Assembly: GCF_023701345.1 (NCBI RefSeq) | Contig: NZ_JAMPXE010000003.1 | Span: forward strand, 1-64,000 | Source of the DNA: Rhodoferax sp. | GTDB lineage: Bacteria > Pseudomonadota > Gammaproteobacteria > Burkholderiales > Burkholderiaceae_C | DNA length: 64,000 bases | Direction of reading: 5' to 3' | Shown here: piece by piece, positions 11,633-20,871 of the stretch | Layout of the letters: each line of letters begins with the position of its first letter | Position numbering within the stretch: the first letter of the stretch is position 1 | Made by a program: the position numbers and the translations under genes | Notes under the pieces: model-generated | Databases searched by the model: none | Told to the model about the DNA's origin: nothing | Seen by the model: only the letters and a program-made list of their open reading frames with translations

Positions 11633-12025
11633 ATGTCAAAAAGATCAAATGCCCTCGATTCGATGCCTTCTGTCGTGCTCGTGCACCTGCGCGAGCTCGG
11701 CGAGAACCTGGCCGTTGCCCGCAAACGCCGACGTGAGCCACTGAAAGCCTGGGCGCAGCGCATCGGCGTGTCCGAACCCACGCTGATGCGCATGGAGAAG
11801 GGCGACCCGAGCGTGTCGATAGGTGTTTATGCCACCGCCCTGTGGCTGATGGGACGCTCCCAGGCCATTGCCGACCTGGCGGCCCCGGCGCACGACCAGG
11901 GTGCCTTGGAGAAGACCGTGCGAGTGGCCAAGGCTCGCGCTGTGCGCAAGCGTCCATCCTTGTATGGGACGGCACAGGCACCGAATCGCCTGCAGCATGA
12001 CTCTGCTGAAGAAGGCAAATCATGA
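11633..12025 (+). CDS. XRE-family / HipB-like antitoxin-type regulator
   Basis: LRELGENLAVARKRRREPLKAWAQRIGVSEPTLMRMEKGDPSVSIGVYATALWLMG HTH; immediately upstream of hipA-like sequence. Confidence 0.8.
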   Translation: MSKRSNALDSMPSVVLVHLRELGENLAVARKRRREPLKAWAQRIGVSEPTLMRMEKGDPSVSIGVYATALWLMGRSQAIADLAAPAHDQGALEKTVRVAKARAVRKRPSLYGTAQAPNRLQHDSAEEGKS

Positions 12026-13209
12026 TCGAGTTCGACATCAAGAACTACCAGCCCGGCGACTCGCTCTACCTCTGGAGGCTCGGCCATCCCGAAACCCCAG
12101 TGTTTATCGGCGAGCTGCGAATGGCTCGCGCCACCAAAGGTGGTGTCGCTGCTGTACAGCCAGGCCTGGATCAAATCAGGGTTTGCGCTGAGCGAAGATC
12201 TCCCCCCTGGTCGAGAAAGAGTTCTTCTCCATTGAGAAGGAGACGGCCCTAGGCGCAGTGGATGACGCCCGCCCGGACCGCTGGGGTGAACGGGTCATCC
12301 GCTTTCTTGACAAGCCGGCGCGCCTGTCTGTGCTGGACTTCCTCTTCTACGCCGGTGACGAACGCTTCGGGGCCTTGGGCGTTTCAGTGTCGCCCGATGC
12401 GTACCTTGCACGTCATATGGGAGCATTGCCGCAACTCGCGGACGCCCAGGAGATCGAGCAGCTTGTTCGCCAAATCCTTGCCGGTGAGCCGATCGATGAG
12501 CGGAAACGTCACCAGTGGGTGCTGAAGTTCAACGAGCCCGGTGAGCCCATCGACATGCCCTTGGTCGAGCACGCAACCATGACACTGTCTGAGCAGGCCG
12601 GCATCCGGGTAGCGCCCACCATACCGGTGAAAGTCCTCAAAGGGCATGCGGTGGCCGTCAAGCGTTTCGATCGCGCGGGGGGACTTCGCCGGCACGCGCT
12701 GTCCGCCAATGTGGCGCTCAGGGCGTCAGGGGAGGGTTTGGGTTACCCGGAGCTAGCGCAGTTGCTGCGCCGACGCGGCGTCGCTGATGGTGGCCTGAAC
12801 AGGGAGCACATCAGAGCTGTTCCGGCGCATGGTATTCAACATCCTGATCGACAACACCGACGACCATGAGAAAAACCATGCGCTGCTGATGACTGACAGC
12901 GGTGAGTATGAGCTTTCGCCGGCCTTCGATGTCTTCCCGTCTGGCCAGGCACTGAGTTACCAACAGATGCGCGTTGGCGCGGACGGCGCAGACTCTACCT
13001 TAGAGAACGCAATGTCCGAGTGTGGCCAGTTTGGCCTGAAGAAATCTGAGGCCGCCGATCAGGTGAAGAAGGTTTGTGTGGTGGTAGTCAAATGGAAGGA
13101 GCACTTCGCGCGAGCGGGGGTTTTGGCAGAGGACATTGAGTCGCTGTCCAGCCAGATCGATCGGCCGTTTCTGCGAGACCAACGTCAGTCTGGCTCTAAG
13201 CTTGCGTAG
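12022..13209 (+). pseudogene. HipA-like serine/threonine kinase toxin, multiply frameshifted
   Basis: Pieces in different frames: YLWRLGHPETPVFIGEL; VSLLYSQAWIKSGFALSEDLP; PLVEKEFFSIEKETALGAVDDARPDRWGERVIRF...; FNILIDNTDDHEKNHALL (catalytic/metal loop). Breaks near 12150, at a C6 run near 12201, and near 12810. Confidence 0.75.
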
Positions 13210-13212
13210 AGG

Positions 13213-13807
13213 CCTTGCACCCGATTGCCCCAGGAAGACTTTTGCCAGGCGAAAGGTGTTGCCAGCGACCAGAAGTACGAGCAAAAGGGCGGCCTGGTAT
13301 CGAGGCCTGCCTGGAGGTGCTTAAAGGGGGAGAGGCTTTTCATGAAGACAGGCGAAACTTTTTGCGCGCCCAGCTGCTGTTCTGGTATCTGGCGGCCATT
13401 GACGGGCATGCCAAGAATTTTTCCCTCTTTGTGCTGCCTGGCGGTCGTTACCGGATGACGCCCTTGTACGATGTGCTCTCGGCATGGCCGTGCGTGGCAA
13501 GACGGCGCATTACAAACTGTCGGAAACCCAGCATCGCCACTGGGAAGCGCTGGCCAGGCGCAGCGCAGTCGAAGGTGCCTGGGACGCCATGCAGGGCATG
13601 ACGCACCGCTTGGACGCGGCGCTGACCACAGTTGAACAGCGCTTGCCGGCCGACTTTCCCATGGCGATGGCTCACACTGTATTTCAGGGCGTGCGCCGAC
13701 ACTTGGAGCAGTTCAATCGGGGGCACTTGCTTGCTTGCTTAACAAGTCCGCATCCAATGACACTATACGGTCAGATTTCTAAAGGCAGACCAGCGAATCA
13801 TCATTGA
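13213..13807 (+). pseudogene. second HipA-like C-terminal fragment, frameshifted
   Basis: PQEDFCQAKGVASDQKYEQKGG (frame 1), GIEACLEVLKGGEAFHEDRRNFLRAQLLFWYLAAIDGHAKNFSLFVLPGGRYRMTPLYDVLSA (frame 2), MAVRGKTAHYKLSETQHRHWEALAR (frame 3). Confidence 0.75.
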
Positions 13808-13840
13808 TCTCTCACCCCGGACCAGCGATTGGCCTTGATC

Positions 13841-15310
13841 TCACCAGTATCCCAACACCTTCCACCAGATGCCGCCGACTACGATCCAGACCGTCAGGTT
13901 GACCAGGCTCATCACGAAACCGATCTTCCACCATTCTCCCAGCGAGACATAGCCCGAGCCGAAGATGATGGGTGAGGTACCGGTGGCGTAATGCGTCAGC
14001 GTCATCATGATCGAGGACACCGCCGCCAGCAGCAGCGCAAACGGCATGGCCGGTGCGCCCAGCGCGATGCCGGCGGCAAAGAAGGCGCCGAACATGGCGG
14101 TGATGTGCGCCGTGGTGCTGGCAAAGAAATAGTGCGCATACAGGTAGATCAGTGTCAGCAATGCCACGGCGCCGACCCAGCTCATGCCGAGTCCGAGAAT
14201 CCCGGTCTCAACGGCCTTGGCGAACCAGCTGATCAACCCGAGCTTGTTCAGGAAAGTGGCCATCATGACCAGGGCCGAGAACCAGGTGATGGTGTCCCAG
14301 GCGCCCTTTTCCTTGAGCACGTCGTCCCATTCCAGCACACCGCTGGCCAGCAGCAGCGCCAGACCGAGGGCGGCGGCGGCGGTGGCGTCCACCTCAAAGC
14401 CCTTGCCCAGCACCATGGCCGGCACACCGGCCCACAGCAGCAGCAGCAGTGCGAACACGCCGAGCAGGATTTTCTCGCTGGTCTTGACCGGACCGAGTTC
14501 GGTCAACCGCTCCTGCGCAAACTGGCGGGCTTGCGGCGTGTCCTTGATCTCCGGCGGCGACAGCCAATACAGCACCAGCGGCATCAGCAGCATGGCCGCC
14601 AGGCCCGGCAGCAGCATCGCCAGGGCCCAGGTGCTCCAACTCAGGGAAATCTGCGCGCCGGTGGCTTCGGCCACGAACTTGACGACCAGCGGGTTGGGCG
14701 CGGTGGCGGTGATGAACATGGCCGAGGTGATCGGGTTGGCGTGGTAGTTGACCAGCGCCAGGTAGCGCCCGATCCGTCCCGACGTGCCCTGCTCCGGCAC
14801 AGAGTCAAAACTCAGCGCGATCGAGCGCATGATCGGGTGCATGATGCCGCCGCCGCGCGCGGTGTTGCTGGGCGTGACCGGCGCCAGCACCAGCTCCGAC
14901 AGGCCCAGCGCGTAGCCGATGCCCAGCGTCTTCTTGCCGAACAGGCGGATGAAGAAGTAACCGATGCGCGCGCCCAGCCCGGTCTTGATCAGGCCGCGCG
15001 AGATCATGATCGACAGGCCGATCAGCCAGATCAGCGAGTTGGAAAAGCCGCTCAGGGCGTCGGCGATGGCTGCCGACGGCTTGCTGTTGGTGACGCCGGT
15101 GAGGGCGACCAGCGCGATCGCGATCATCGCCAGCGCGCCGATCGGCATGGCCTTGCCGATGATGGCGGCGATGGTGCCGATGAACAGGGCCAACAGATGC
15201 CAGGCTTGCGGCGTGACGCCCTGCGGAACGGGAACCACGAACCAGATGATGAGCGTGATGGCGATGGCCAGCAGAGCGCTACCCGGCCGGATGGATGATT
15301 CTTGCTTCAT
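13841..15310 (-). CDS. DASS-family (CitT/SLC13-like) anion:Na+ or antiport transporter
   Basis: TPSNTARGGGI...TAPNPLVVKF...YAHYFFASTTAHITAMF...THYATGTSPIIFGSGYV; multi-TM; start MKQESSIRPG. Confidence 0.88.
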   Translation of the reverse strand: MKQESSIRPGSALLAIAITLIIWFVVPVPQGVTPQAWHLLALFIGTIAAIIGKAMPIGALAMIAIALVALTGVTNSKPSAAIADALSGFSNSLIWLIGLSIMISRGLIKTGLGARIGYFFIRLFGKKTLGIGYALGLSELVLAPVTPSNTARGGGIMHPIMRSIALSFDSVPEQGTSGRIGRYLALVNYHANPITSAMFITATAPNPLVVKFVAEATGAQISLSWSTWALAMLLPGLAAMLLMPLVLYWLSPPEIKDTPQARQFAQERLTELGPVKTSEKILLGVFALLLLLWAGVPAMVLGKGFEVDATAAAALGLALLLASGVLEWDDVLKEKGAWDTITWFSALVMMATFLNKLGLISWFAKAVETGILGLGMSWVGAVALLTLIYLYAHYFFASTTAHITAMFGAFFAAGIALGAPAMPFALLLAAVSSIMMTLTHYATGTSPIIFGSGYVSLGEWWKIGFVMSLVNLTVWIVVGGIWWKVLGYW

Positions 15311-15387
15311 GATCAAACGACTCCTTTGTTCTGACGAGTATCGAAGACCGGTGCCGCTCGCGCATCCGTGCGATTCGCCTCCCGCGC

Positions 15388-15405
15388 CTGCGTAGAAATA
15401 CGCAG
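15388..15405. promoter_or_regulatory. candidate response-regulator operator in DASS/sensor intergenic region
   Basis: CTGCGTA-GAAA-TACGCAG, perfect 7-bp inverted arms, between divergent genes. Confidence 0.5.
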
Positions 15406-15463
15406 AAGCGCTGCGGTCTGTGCCGCACGATGCCGGATTGCGGTATCGTTGACCCATGTTGTC

Positions 15464-17647
15464 ATGCCTGCTCATTCTTTGGTTGCGTTGAAATCCTTGA
15501 CCTTGTCCCTGTCCTTGCTGCGTCGTCTATCCTGGCAGCGCTGGTTGCGTTGGAGCCTGCTGGCGCTGGTCACTGGGGTGGCGATCGGTTTGGTCGGTCA
15601 GTGGGCCGAACGACGCGAGTTGCACAACCGTATTCAGGCCCTGCAACAGACAGCGCAGTCGACCGTGCTGGGACTCGGCGGCATTGCCGCAAAACATGGC
15701 TATCTGCCGTATGCGGCAACACGCCACCCGGATGTGCAGGCCTTGCTCAGGCATCCTGCTGATCCCTTGCTGCGCGACCGGGTGAACCGATATCTGGCCG
15801 ATTTCCAGACGCGTACCGATTCCGCCGCGTTGTTCGTGATGAGTGTCGATGGCTTGACTTTGGCCGCCAGCAACTGGAACAGCGCCGGCAGCTTTGTTGG
15901 CCAGTCCTACCGCCAGCGTCCCTATTTCAGGCAGGCCTTGCAAGGCCGGCACAGCTATTTTTACGGCGTCGGTCTGACCACCGGCACGCCGGGTTTTTTC
16001 ATTTCCGAACCGGTGCGCAGTGGCGACGAGGTGATTGGCGTCATGGTGATCAAGGTCAGCCTCGATACGCTAGAGCACTCCTGGGCCGACAGCGCCGACC
16101 CGGTTGTGCTGCAGGACAGTCGCGGCATTGTTTTCCTGAGTTCGGAGCCCGAATGGCGGTATAGAAGTCGTGCTCCCCTCTCTGGCGAAGATTTGGCTTG
16201 GCTGGCCCATAACTGGCAATACGGTGAGCGCACGGGTTACGACGTGCTGCCGTGGCGCGTGCTGCGTACGGCGGGCTCGCCCGCCTACGAGCTGCACGCG
16301 GTGGTCAAGGGACAGTTGCGGTCATTCCTGGCGCTGGAGAGCGTGCTGCCCGAACTGGGCTGGACGCTGGTTGTCACCAGCGATCTGAAGGGTGTGACGC
16401 AAGCCCGGCGCGAGGCGCTGGCGCTGGCCGCCTTGCTGGCTGCGGTGCTGCTGCTGGCGGGCCTGTACTGGCAATTGCACGAACGTCGCTATTCCGAGCA
16501 GCGTCAGGCCAAGCTTGAACTGGAGCGCCGGGTGCAGGAGCGTACGCATGACCTGGAGCAGGCGCAGGCTTTCCGCAAGGCGATGGAAGACGCGCTGCTG
16601 GTGGGCATGCGTGCACGCGACCCGCAGGGGCGTATCAGTTATGTCAACCGTGCCTTTTGCGACATGGTCGGCTACCGCGACGATGAATTGCTGGGCTGCG
16701 CGCCGCCCTATCCCTACTGGCATCCGGACGAGTTGGACAAATACCGGCGCGATCGCGAGGGCTCCATGCTGGCCGAGGCGCAGCCCTACGGATTTGAGTC
16801 GCGCATTCGCCATCGCGACGGGCATGACGTGATCACCCGGGTTTACACCGCGCCCCTGATCGACGCCCAGGGCCAGAACCAGGGCTGGATGAGTTCAGTG
16901 GTCGACATCACGGCGCAAAAACAGGCTGAGGACCGCCAACACGAACAGGAACTCCAATTGCAGCGCAGCGCGCGCCTGGCCAGCGTCGGCGAGATGGCTT
17001 CCACGCTGGCACATGAACTCAATCAACCGCTCATGGCCTTGTCGAACTTCGCACTGGCCGCGCGCACAATCGCCAGCCAGGCACAGATGGACGTGCTGGT
17101 CTCGGCGCTGGACGACATGGTCGAGCAGTCACAGCGCGCCAGCGAGATCGTGCAGCGCGTGCGTGGGTTTATCAATCCGAGCCGTGGCAGTTACGAGGCC
17201 TGTGATGTGCATGCGGTGATTGCGCATTCGCTGGTTCTGCTCAAGTCCGAACTGGAACGTCAGGCGGTCACGGTGACGCAGCGTCTGGCCGAGCATTTGC
17301 CGTCGGTGCGCGGCAACCGCGTGCTGCTGGAGCAGGTGCTGATCAATCTGTTACAGAATGCTGTGCAGGCGATGCAGGATCTGCCAGTGGCCGAGCGCGT
17401 GATCGACATCGAGACGATGCTGCTCGGGCGTACCGTCCAGATTCAGGTCCGGGACGCCGGCCCTGGTGTCCCCGAGGCTTTGCTGGCGCAGGTGTTCACA
17501 CCGTTTTTCAGCACCAAGCCCGAAGGCCTGGGCCTGGGACTCAACATCTGTCGCACTATCGTTGAGGCGCACGGCGGTCACTTGACAGTGGCCAACCGCC
17601 TCGGCGGTGGTGCGGTGTTTACCTTTACCCTGGCGCTGAGCGTATGA
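15464..17647 (+). CDS. sensor histidine kinase with periplasmic Cache-type domain and PAS (DctB-like)
   Basis: TM-extracellular-TM, PAS (GRISYVNRAFCDMVGYRDDELLG), SVGEMASTLAHELNQPL H-box, FFSTKPEGLGLGLNICRTIVEAHGG; start could also be upstream. Confidence 0.88.
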   Translation: MPAHSLVALKSLTLSLSLLRRLSWQRWLRWSLLALVTGVAIGLVGQWAERRELHNRIQALQQTAQSTVLGLGGIAAKHGYLPYAATRHPDVQALLRHPADPLLRDRVNRYLADFQTRTDSAALFVMSVDGLTLAASNWNSAGSFVGQSYRQRPYFRQALQGRHSYFYGVGLTTGTPGFFISEPVRSGDEVIGVMVIKVSLDTLEHSWADSADPVVLQDSRGIVFLSSEPEWRYRSRAPLSGEDLAWLAHNWQYGERTGYDVLPWRVLRTAGSPAYELHAVVKGQLRSFLALESVLPELGWTLVVTSDLKGVTQARREALALAALLAAVLLLAGLYWQLHERRYSEQRQAKLELERRVQERTHDLEQAQAFRKAMEDALLVGMRARDPQGRISYVNRAFCDMVGYRDDELLGCAPPYPYWHPDELDKYRRDREGSMLAEAQPYGFESRIRHRDGHDVITRVYTAPLIDAQGQNQGWMSSVVDITAQKQAEDRQHEQELQLQRSARLASVGEMASTLAHELNQPLMALSNFALAARTIASQAQMDVLVSALDDMVEQSQRASEIVQRVRGFINPSRGSYEACDVHAVIAHSLVLLKSELERQAVTVTQRLAEHLPSVRGNRVLLEQVLINLLQNAVQAMQDLPVAERVIDIETMLLGRTVQIQVRDAGPGVPEALLAQVFTPFFSTKPEGLGLGLNICRTIVEAHGGHLTVANRLGGGAVFTFTLALSV

Positions 17648-18243
17648 GCGATACAGCCTTGACTCTCTATGTGGTTGATGACGACGAGGCGCTACGGCGC
17701 TCGCTGCTATTGCTGTTGTTTTCCCAGGGCATGGCGGTACGCGGCTTTGAATCGGGCGAAGCCTTTCTGCAGGCCATTGATGCGCGGCAGGTCGGGTGTG
17801 TCATCCTGGACCTGCGCATGGGCGGCATGAGTGGACTGGCAGTTCTGGAGCAACTGCGCCTGCGCCATAGCCCGTTGGTTGTGCTGTTTCTTTCAGGGCA
17901 CGGCACCATTCCGATGGCGTTGGAAGCAGTGGGCCAGGGCGCGTTCGACTGGGTAGTCAAACCCGATACGCAGCAGTTGCTAGAGAAATTGCCGCTGGCA
18001 TTGGTCGAGGCGCAGGCACGTGCCGATGCGCTGGCACTCTGGCACGATCTGACGCCACGCGAGCGTGAGGTGGCGCGCCAGGTTGGCCTGGGCCAGTCGA
18101 ACAAGGAGATTGCCCGCACGCTGGTTCCGGCCTGCAGTCCTCGTTCGGTCGAGACGCATCGGGCCAGCCTGTTTGCCAAACTCGGTCTAGCCAATGACAA
18201 CGAACTGGGACGCTGGCTGACACGACATACCTGGCTGGGTTAG
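17644..18243 (+). CDS. FixJ/NarL-type response regulator
   Basis: YVVDDDEALRRSL...ILDLRMGGMSG receiver and LTPREREVARQVGLGQSNKEIARTL LuxR HTH; overlaps kinase stop by 4 bp. Confidence 0.9.
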   Translation: MSDTALTLYVVDDDEALRRSLLLLLFSQGMAVRGFESGEAFLQAIDARQVGCVILDLRMGGMSGLAVLEQLRLRHSPLVVLFLSGHGTIPMALEAVGQGAFDWVVKPDTQQLLEKLPLALVEAQARADALALWHDLTPREREVARQVGLGQSNKEIARTLVPACSPRSVETHRASLFAKLGLANDNELGRWLTRHTWLG

Positions 18244-18697
18244 CGCTGCCGTCCGCGCTAGAGTAGGCCTCATTGAACTGCCTTGTAGTCGAAAAGAGAC
18301 ATGGTAGGCCAAGCTGTGCTGACTTGCACACATCATCAGTCTCAAATCCAACCTCGAACGCCCGCTGTCTCACACTCAACTCGAAAATGAACGTCAGCTC
18401 TGTCTTTTCATTGCCAGGGGCAAACGGCACGTTGCCGAAGTCAGTGAACAGCGGTTGATCTGCCTCAAAAATCACAAAATTGGCCTGCCCGTAGCCGACA
18501 CTGGCGGCCGTCAGTGGATCAATGTAGACTTTGAGTCCTTCGTTCACGGTGATATTCATTGAAACAGGATCCAGGCAATAGACAAAGGGACGGGATTGCA
18601 GGTGTGCGCAAAAGATAACCAGCTTATGGGCCGCAATTTTTTGGCCGTAGCTGAAACCACTTGAAGGTCTATTGGGAAAACCAAAAATATTGATCAC
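18240..18697 (-). CDS. hypothetical protein (possible truncated gene)
   Basis: Uninterrupted frame MINIFGFPNRPSSGFSYGQKIAAHKLVIFCAHLQ...NITVNEGLKVYIDPLTAASVGYGQANFVIFEADQPLF; continues antisense into the regulator gene, so true 3' end uncertain. Confidence 0.3.
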
Positions 18698-18751
18698 AAT
18701 AAGCCACTGGCAAAAATTCAGCGCCAGTTAACAACCAAGGAACAATAGATC

Positions 18752-19114
18752 ATGGCAACAGCAAAAAAGGCGGCTCCCAAGGCTGCAGCAACTCCAAAGA
18801 AAACGGCGACCCCAGTGCAAGTTTCCAAGCCTGGAGCAAAGGCACCTGCAAAAAAAGCAGCTGTCTCCAAGACCGCTCAAGCGATTGCCAGGATCGCCGC
18901 AAATATTGCCAAATTGACCGAGCGCAAAGACAAGATTTCTGCCGAAATCAAAGCCCTGCGTGAGCAACGTGTGGCCCTGAAAGCGGCTCCAGCTCCTGCT
19001 GTGACCGCACCTGCAAAAGCAAAGGCCGCCCCGAAGGCACCTACCAAAGCTGCTGCTCCCGCAAAAGCGGCTGCTCCTGCGAAAGCCGCCAAACCGGCCG
19101 TCAAAAAGAAATAG
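18752..19114 (+). CDS. histone H1-like Lys/Ala/Pro-rich nucleoid protein
   Basis: MATAKKAAPKAAATPKKTATP...AKAAAPAKAAAPAKAAKPAVKKK. Confidence 0.8.
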   Translation: MATAKKAAPKAAATPKKTATPVQVSKPGAKAPAKKAAVSKTAQAIARIAANIAKLTERKDKISAEIKALREQRVALKAAPAPAVTAPAKAKAAPKAPTKAAAPAKAAAPAKAAKPAVKKK

Positions 19115-19376
19115 GTTCTGTTGGGCTCTGTTCGGTTCTGGCTCGGTCGTTCAGTGAAACGCCAAACTCAATCTCTATACCCTTGAGATGATGCGTTAAA
19201 TGACTCACCGGGCCTGCCCGACGGAATTGTCCAGCGATGGACACTGACTCAACATCGTCAGCCATTGGCCATCAGATGGCAACCTCACCGATCATCCAGA
19301 GGACGTTGCCGAGGTACGCCCCCCGGCACCATCCGATGCTGGTTCCACTTCTTCCCCATGTAAGGAACTTCATTTC

Positions 19377-20000
19377 ATGTCACTGAACAAAGAGCTGCTC
19401 GCCACGATACAAAAGGCCGGTGCCGCCGTGTTTGATGCGGATGCCCAGCTCAAGCTGGCGGTCAAGAGCTATGGCGAACGCGTCCACGCTGCAGTCGGCT
19501 CCAATCCCTTTCACCTTGGCAATGACACGCTGTTTGAGAACTGGAAGATGGTCGCGCGCCTGTCGAGAACGGTCGCCGCCATGGAGGAAGATCTGAGACA
19601 GGTGTACCAGATGGTTGGCGATTTGAGCGATGTGGAGCCGTCATTGCCTGACATGATGCCCGCCCTGTCAGCCCCCTCCCCTGTTGCACATGCTACAACG
19701 GACGTTCCTCTTGTGGCACAAAGCAGTCTGGCCGCCACGGACGTCAAGATCAAAAGGAAAAGAAGAATAGCTGCCGCCAAGCCGGGCCCAGTGTTAGCCG
19801 CGCCGGCACCCAAGAATGCAGCCAGACTGCTCAAGCACTTGAGGTACGTTTTAAAAACCAAAGACTTTGCGACTGTCAACCAAACCGCCGTTGCCAAGGC
19901 AACCGGCATTCCAATGGGCTCAATGACGGCGGCGCTCAAACGCCTGGTGGCGGCTGGCCTTGTGCAGACTAATCATTCTGGAATGTTCAAACTGGTCTGA
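19377..20000 (+). CDS. putative DNA-binding protein with C-terminal winged-helix-like domain
   Basis: Basic linker KIKRKRRIAAAKPG followed by NQTAVAKATGIPMGSMTAALKRLVAAGLVQTN. Confidence 0.6.
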   Translation: MSLNKELLATIQKAGAAVFDADAQLKLAVKSYGERVHAAVGSNPFHLGNDTLFENWKMVARLSRTVAAMEEDLRQVYQMVGDLSDVEPSLPDMMPALSAPSPVAHATTDVPLVAQSSLAATDVKIKRKRRIAAAKPGPVLAAPAPKNAARLLKHLRYVLKTKDFATVNQTAVAKATGIPMGSMTAALKRLVAAGLVQTNHSGMFKLV

Positions 20001-20180
20001 TGCAGCGATGAGGAAATACTGGTCCCGGAATGTCAAAGCTTTCATTCAAAATGAGTGGGGGAAACTGTTGTCGGCTTTTGCCACCACCGGCACGTCAACC
20101 ATCGCTGCAACTGCGACGATGTTGCCGAGTCCATGCAGTTATTGTCTAAACTGTACTTCACCAGGCGGGTGTTCCTGAAA

Positions 20181-20798
20181 ATGGAAACGGTCGCTGTACT
20201 GGACTTTGAAACCACTGGACTGTCACCCAATTTCGGCGACAGAGCAACCGAGATTGCCATTACCCTGGTGCGTCATGGACAGGTCATCGATCGATTTCAG
20301 AGTCTGATGAACGCCGGGCGCAGGATTCCGGCTGAAGTGACCCAGATCACCGGCATCACCAATGCCATGATCGCAACCGCACCACCCGTAGCCAAAGTCA
20401 TGCGCGAAGCCTGCAAGTTTGTCGGCAACACACCAGTCGTCGCCCACAACGCGTCTTTTGACAAGAAGTTTTGGGAGGCAGAACTGGCTCACCTCTCAAT
20501 CCCATCATCCAGCGAGTTCGCCTGCACCATGTTGCTGGCACGGAGAATTTACCCCAATTCACCCAACCACAGACTGGCAACGCTGGTGCAGTTGCTTGGG
20601 CTACCGCAAACCGGCCGGGCACACCGAGCCATGGTCGATGCCGAGATGACCAGCCACCTGTGGTGTCGTATCCAGCAAGATGTCTCCAAGACGTACCGCA
20701 TTCAGTCGGTCAACCACCAGTTGCTCATGCGTATTCAAAAGGTAACCCGAACCAAAATGCCAGTATTCTTGAACGCCTGCTCAAATTCGTCCTGCTGA
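20181..20798 (+). CDS. DnaQ-like 3'-5' exonuclease
   Basis: AVLDFETTGLSP (ExoI), VVAHNASFDKKFW (ExoII), HRAMVDAEMT (ExoIII). Confidence 0.85.
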   Translation: METVAVLDFETTGLSPNFGDRATEIAITLVRHGQVIDRFQSLMNAGRRIPAEVTQITGITNAMIATAPPVAKVMREACKFVGNTPVVAHNASFDKKFWEAELAHLSIPSSSEFACTMLLARRIYPNSPNHRLATLVQLLGLPQTGRAHRAMVDAEMTSHLWCRIQQDVSKTYRIQSVNHQLLMRIQKVTRTKMPVFLNACSNSSC

Positions 20799-20871
20799 AG
20801 TCAGCGCAGCCAGTGCGTGTTATTTTCCAGCTCGATGGGGCAATCATTAGATTCTTTAGGTGCCCATTCAA

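Noticed and set aside
11277-12041. 254-aa minus-strand ORF overlapping the HipB-like gene
   Set aside because: Most of it is antisense to a well-supported HTH gene; the remaining C-terminal part has no motif I recognise.
13991-15298. 435-aa plus-strand ORF antisense to the DASS transporter
   Set aside because: Gln/Arg/His/Gly-rich low-complexity translation typical of an antisense shadow frame.
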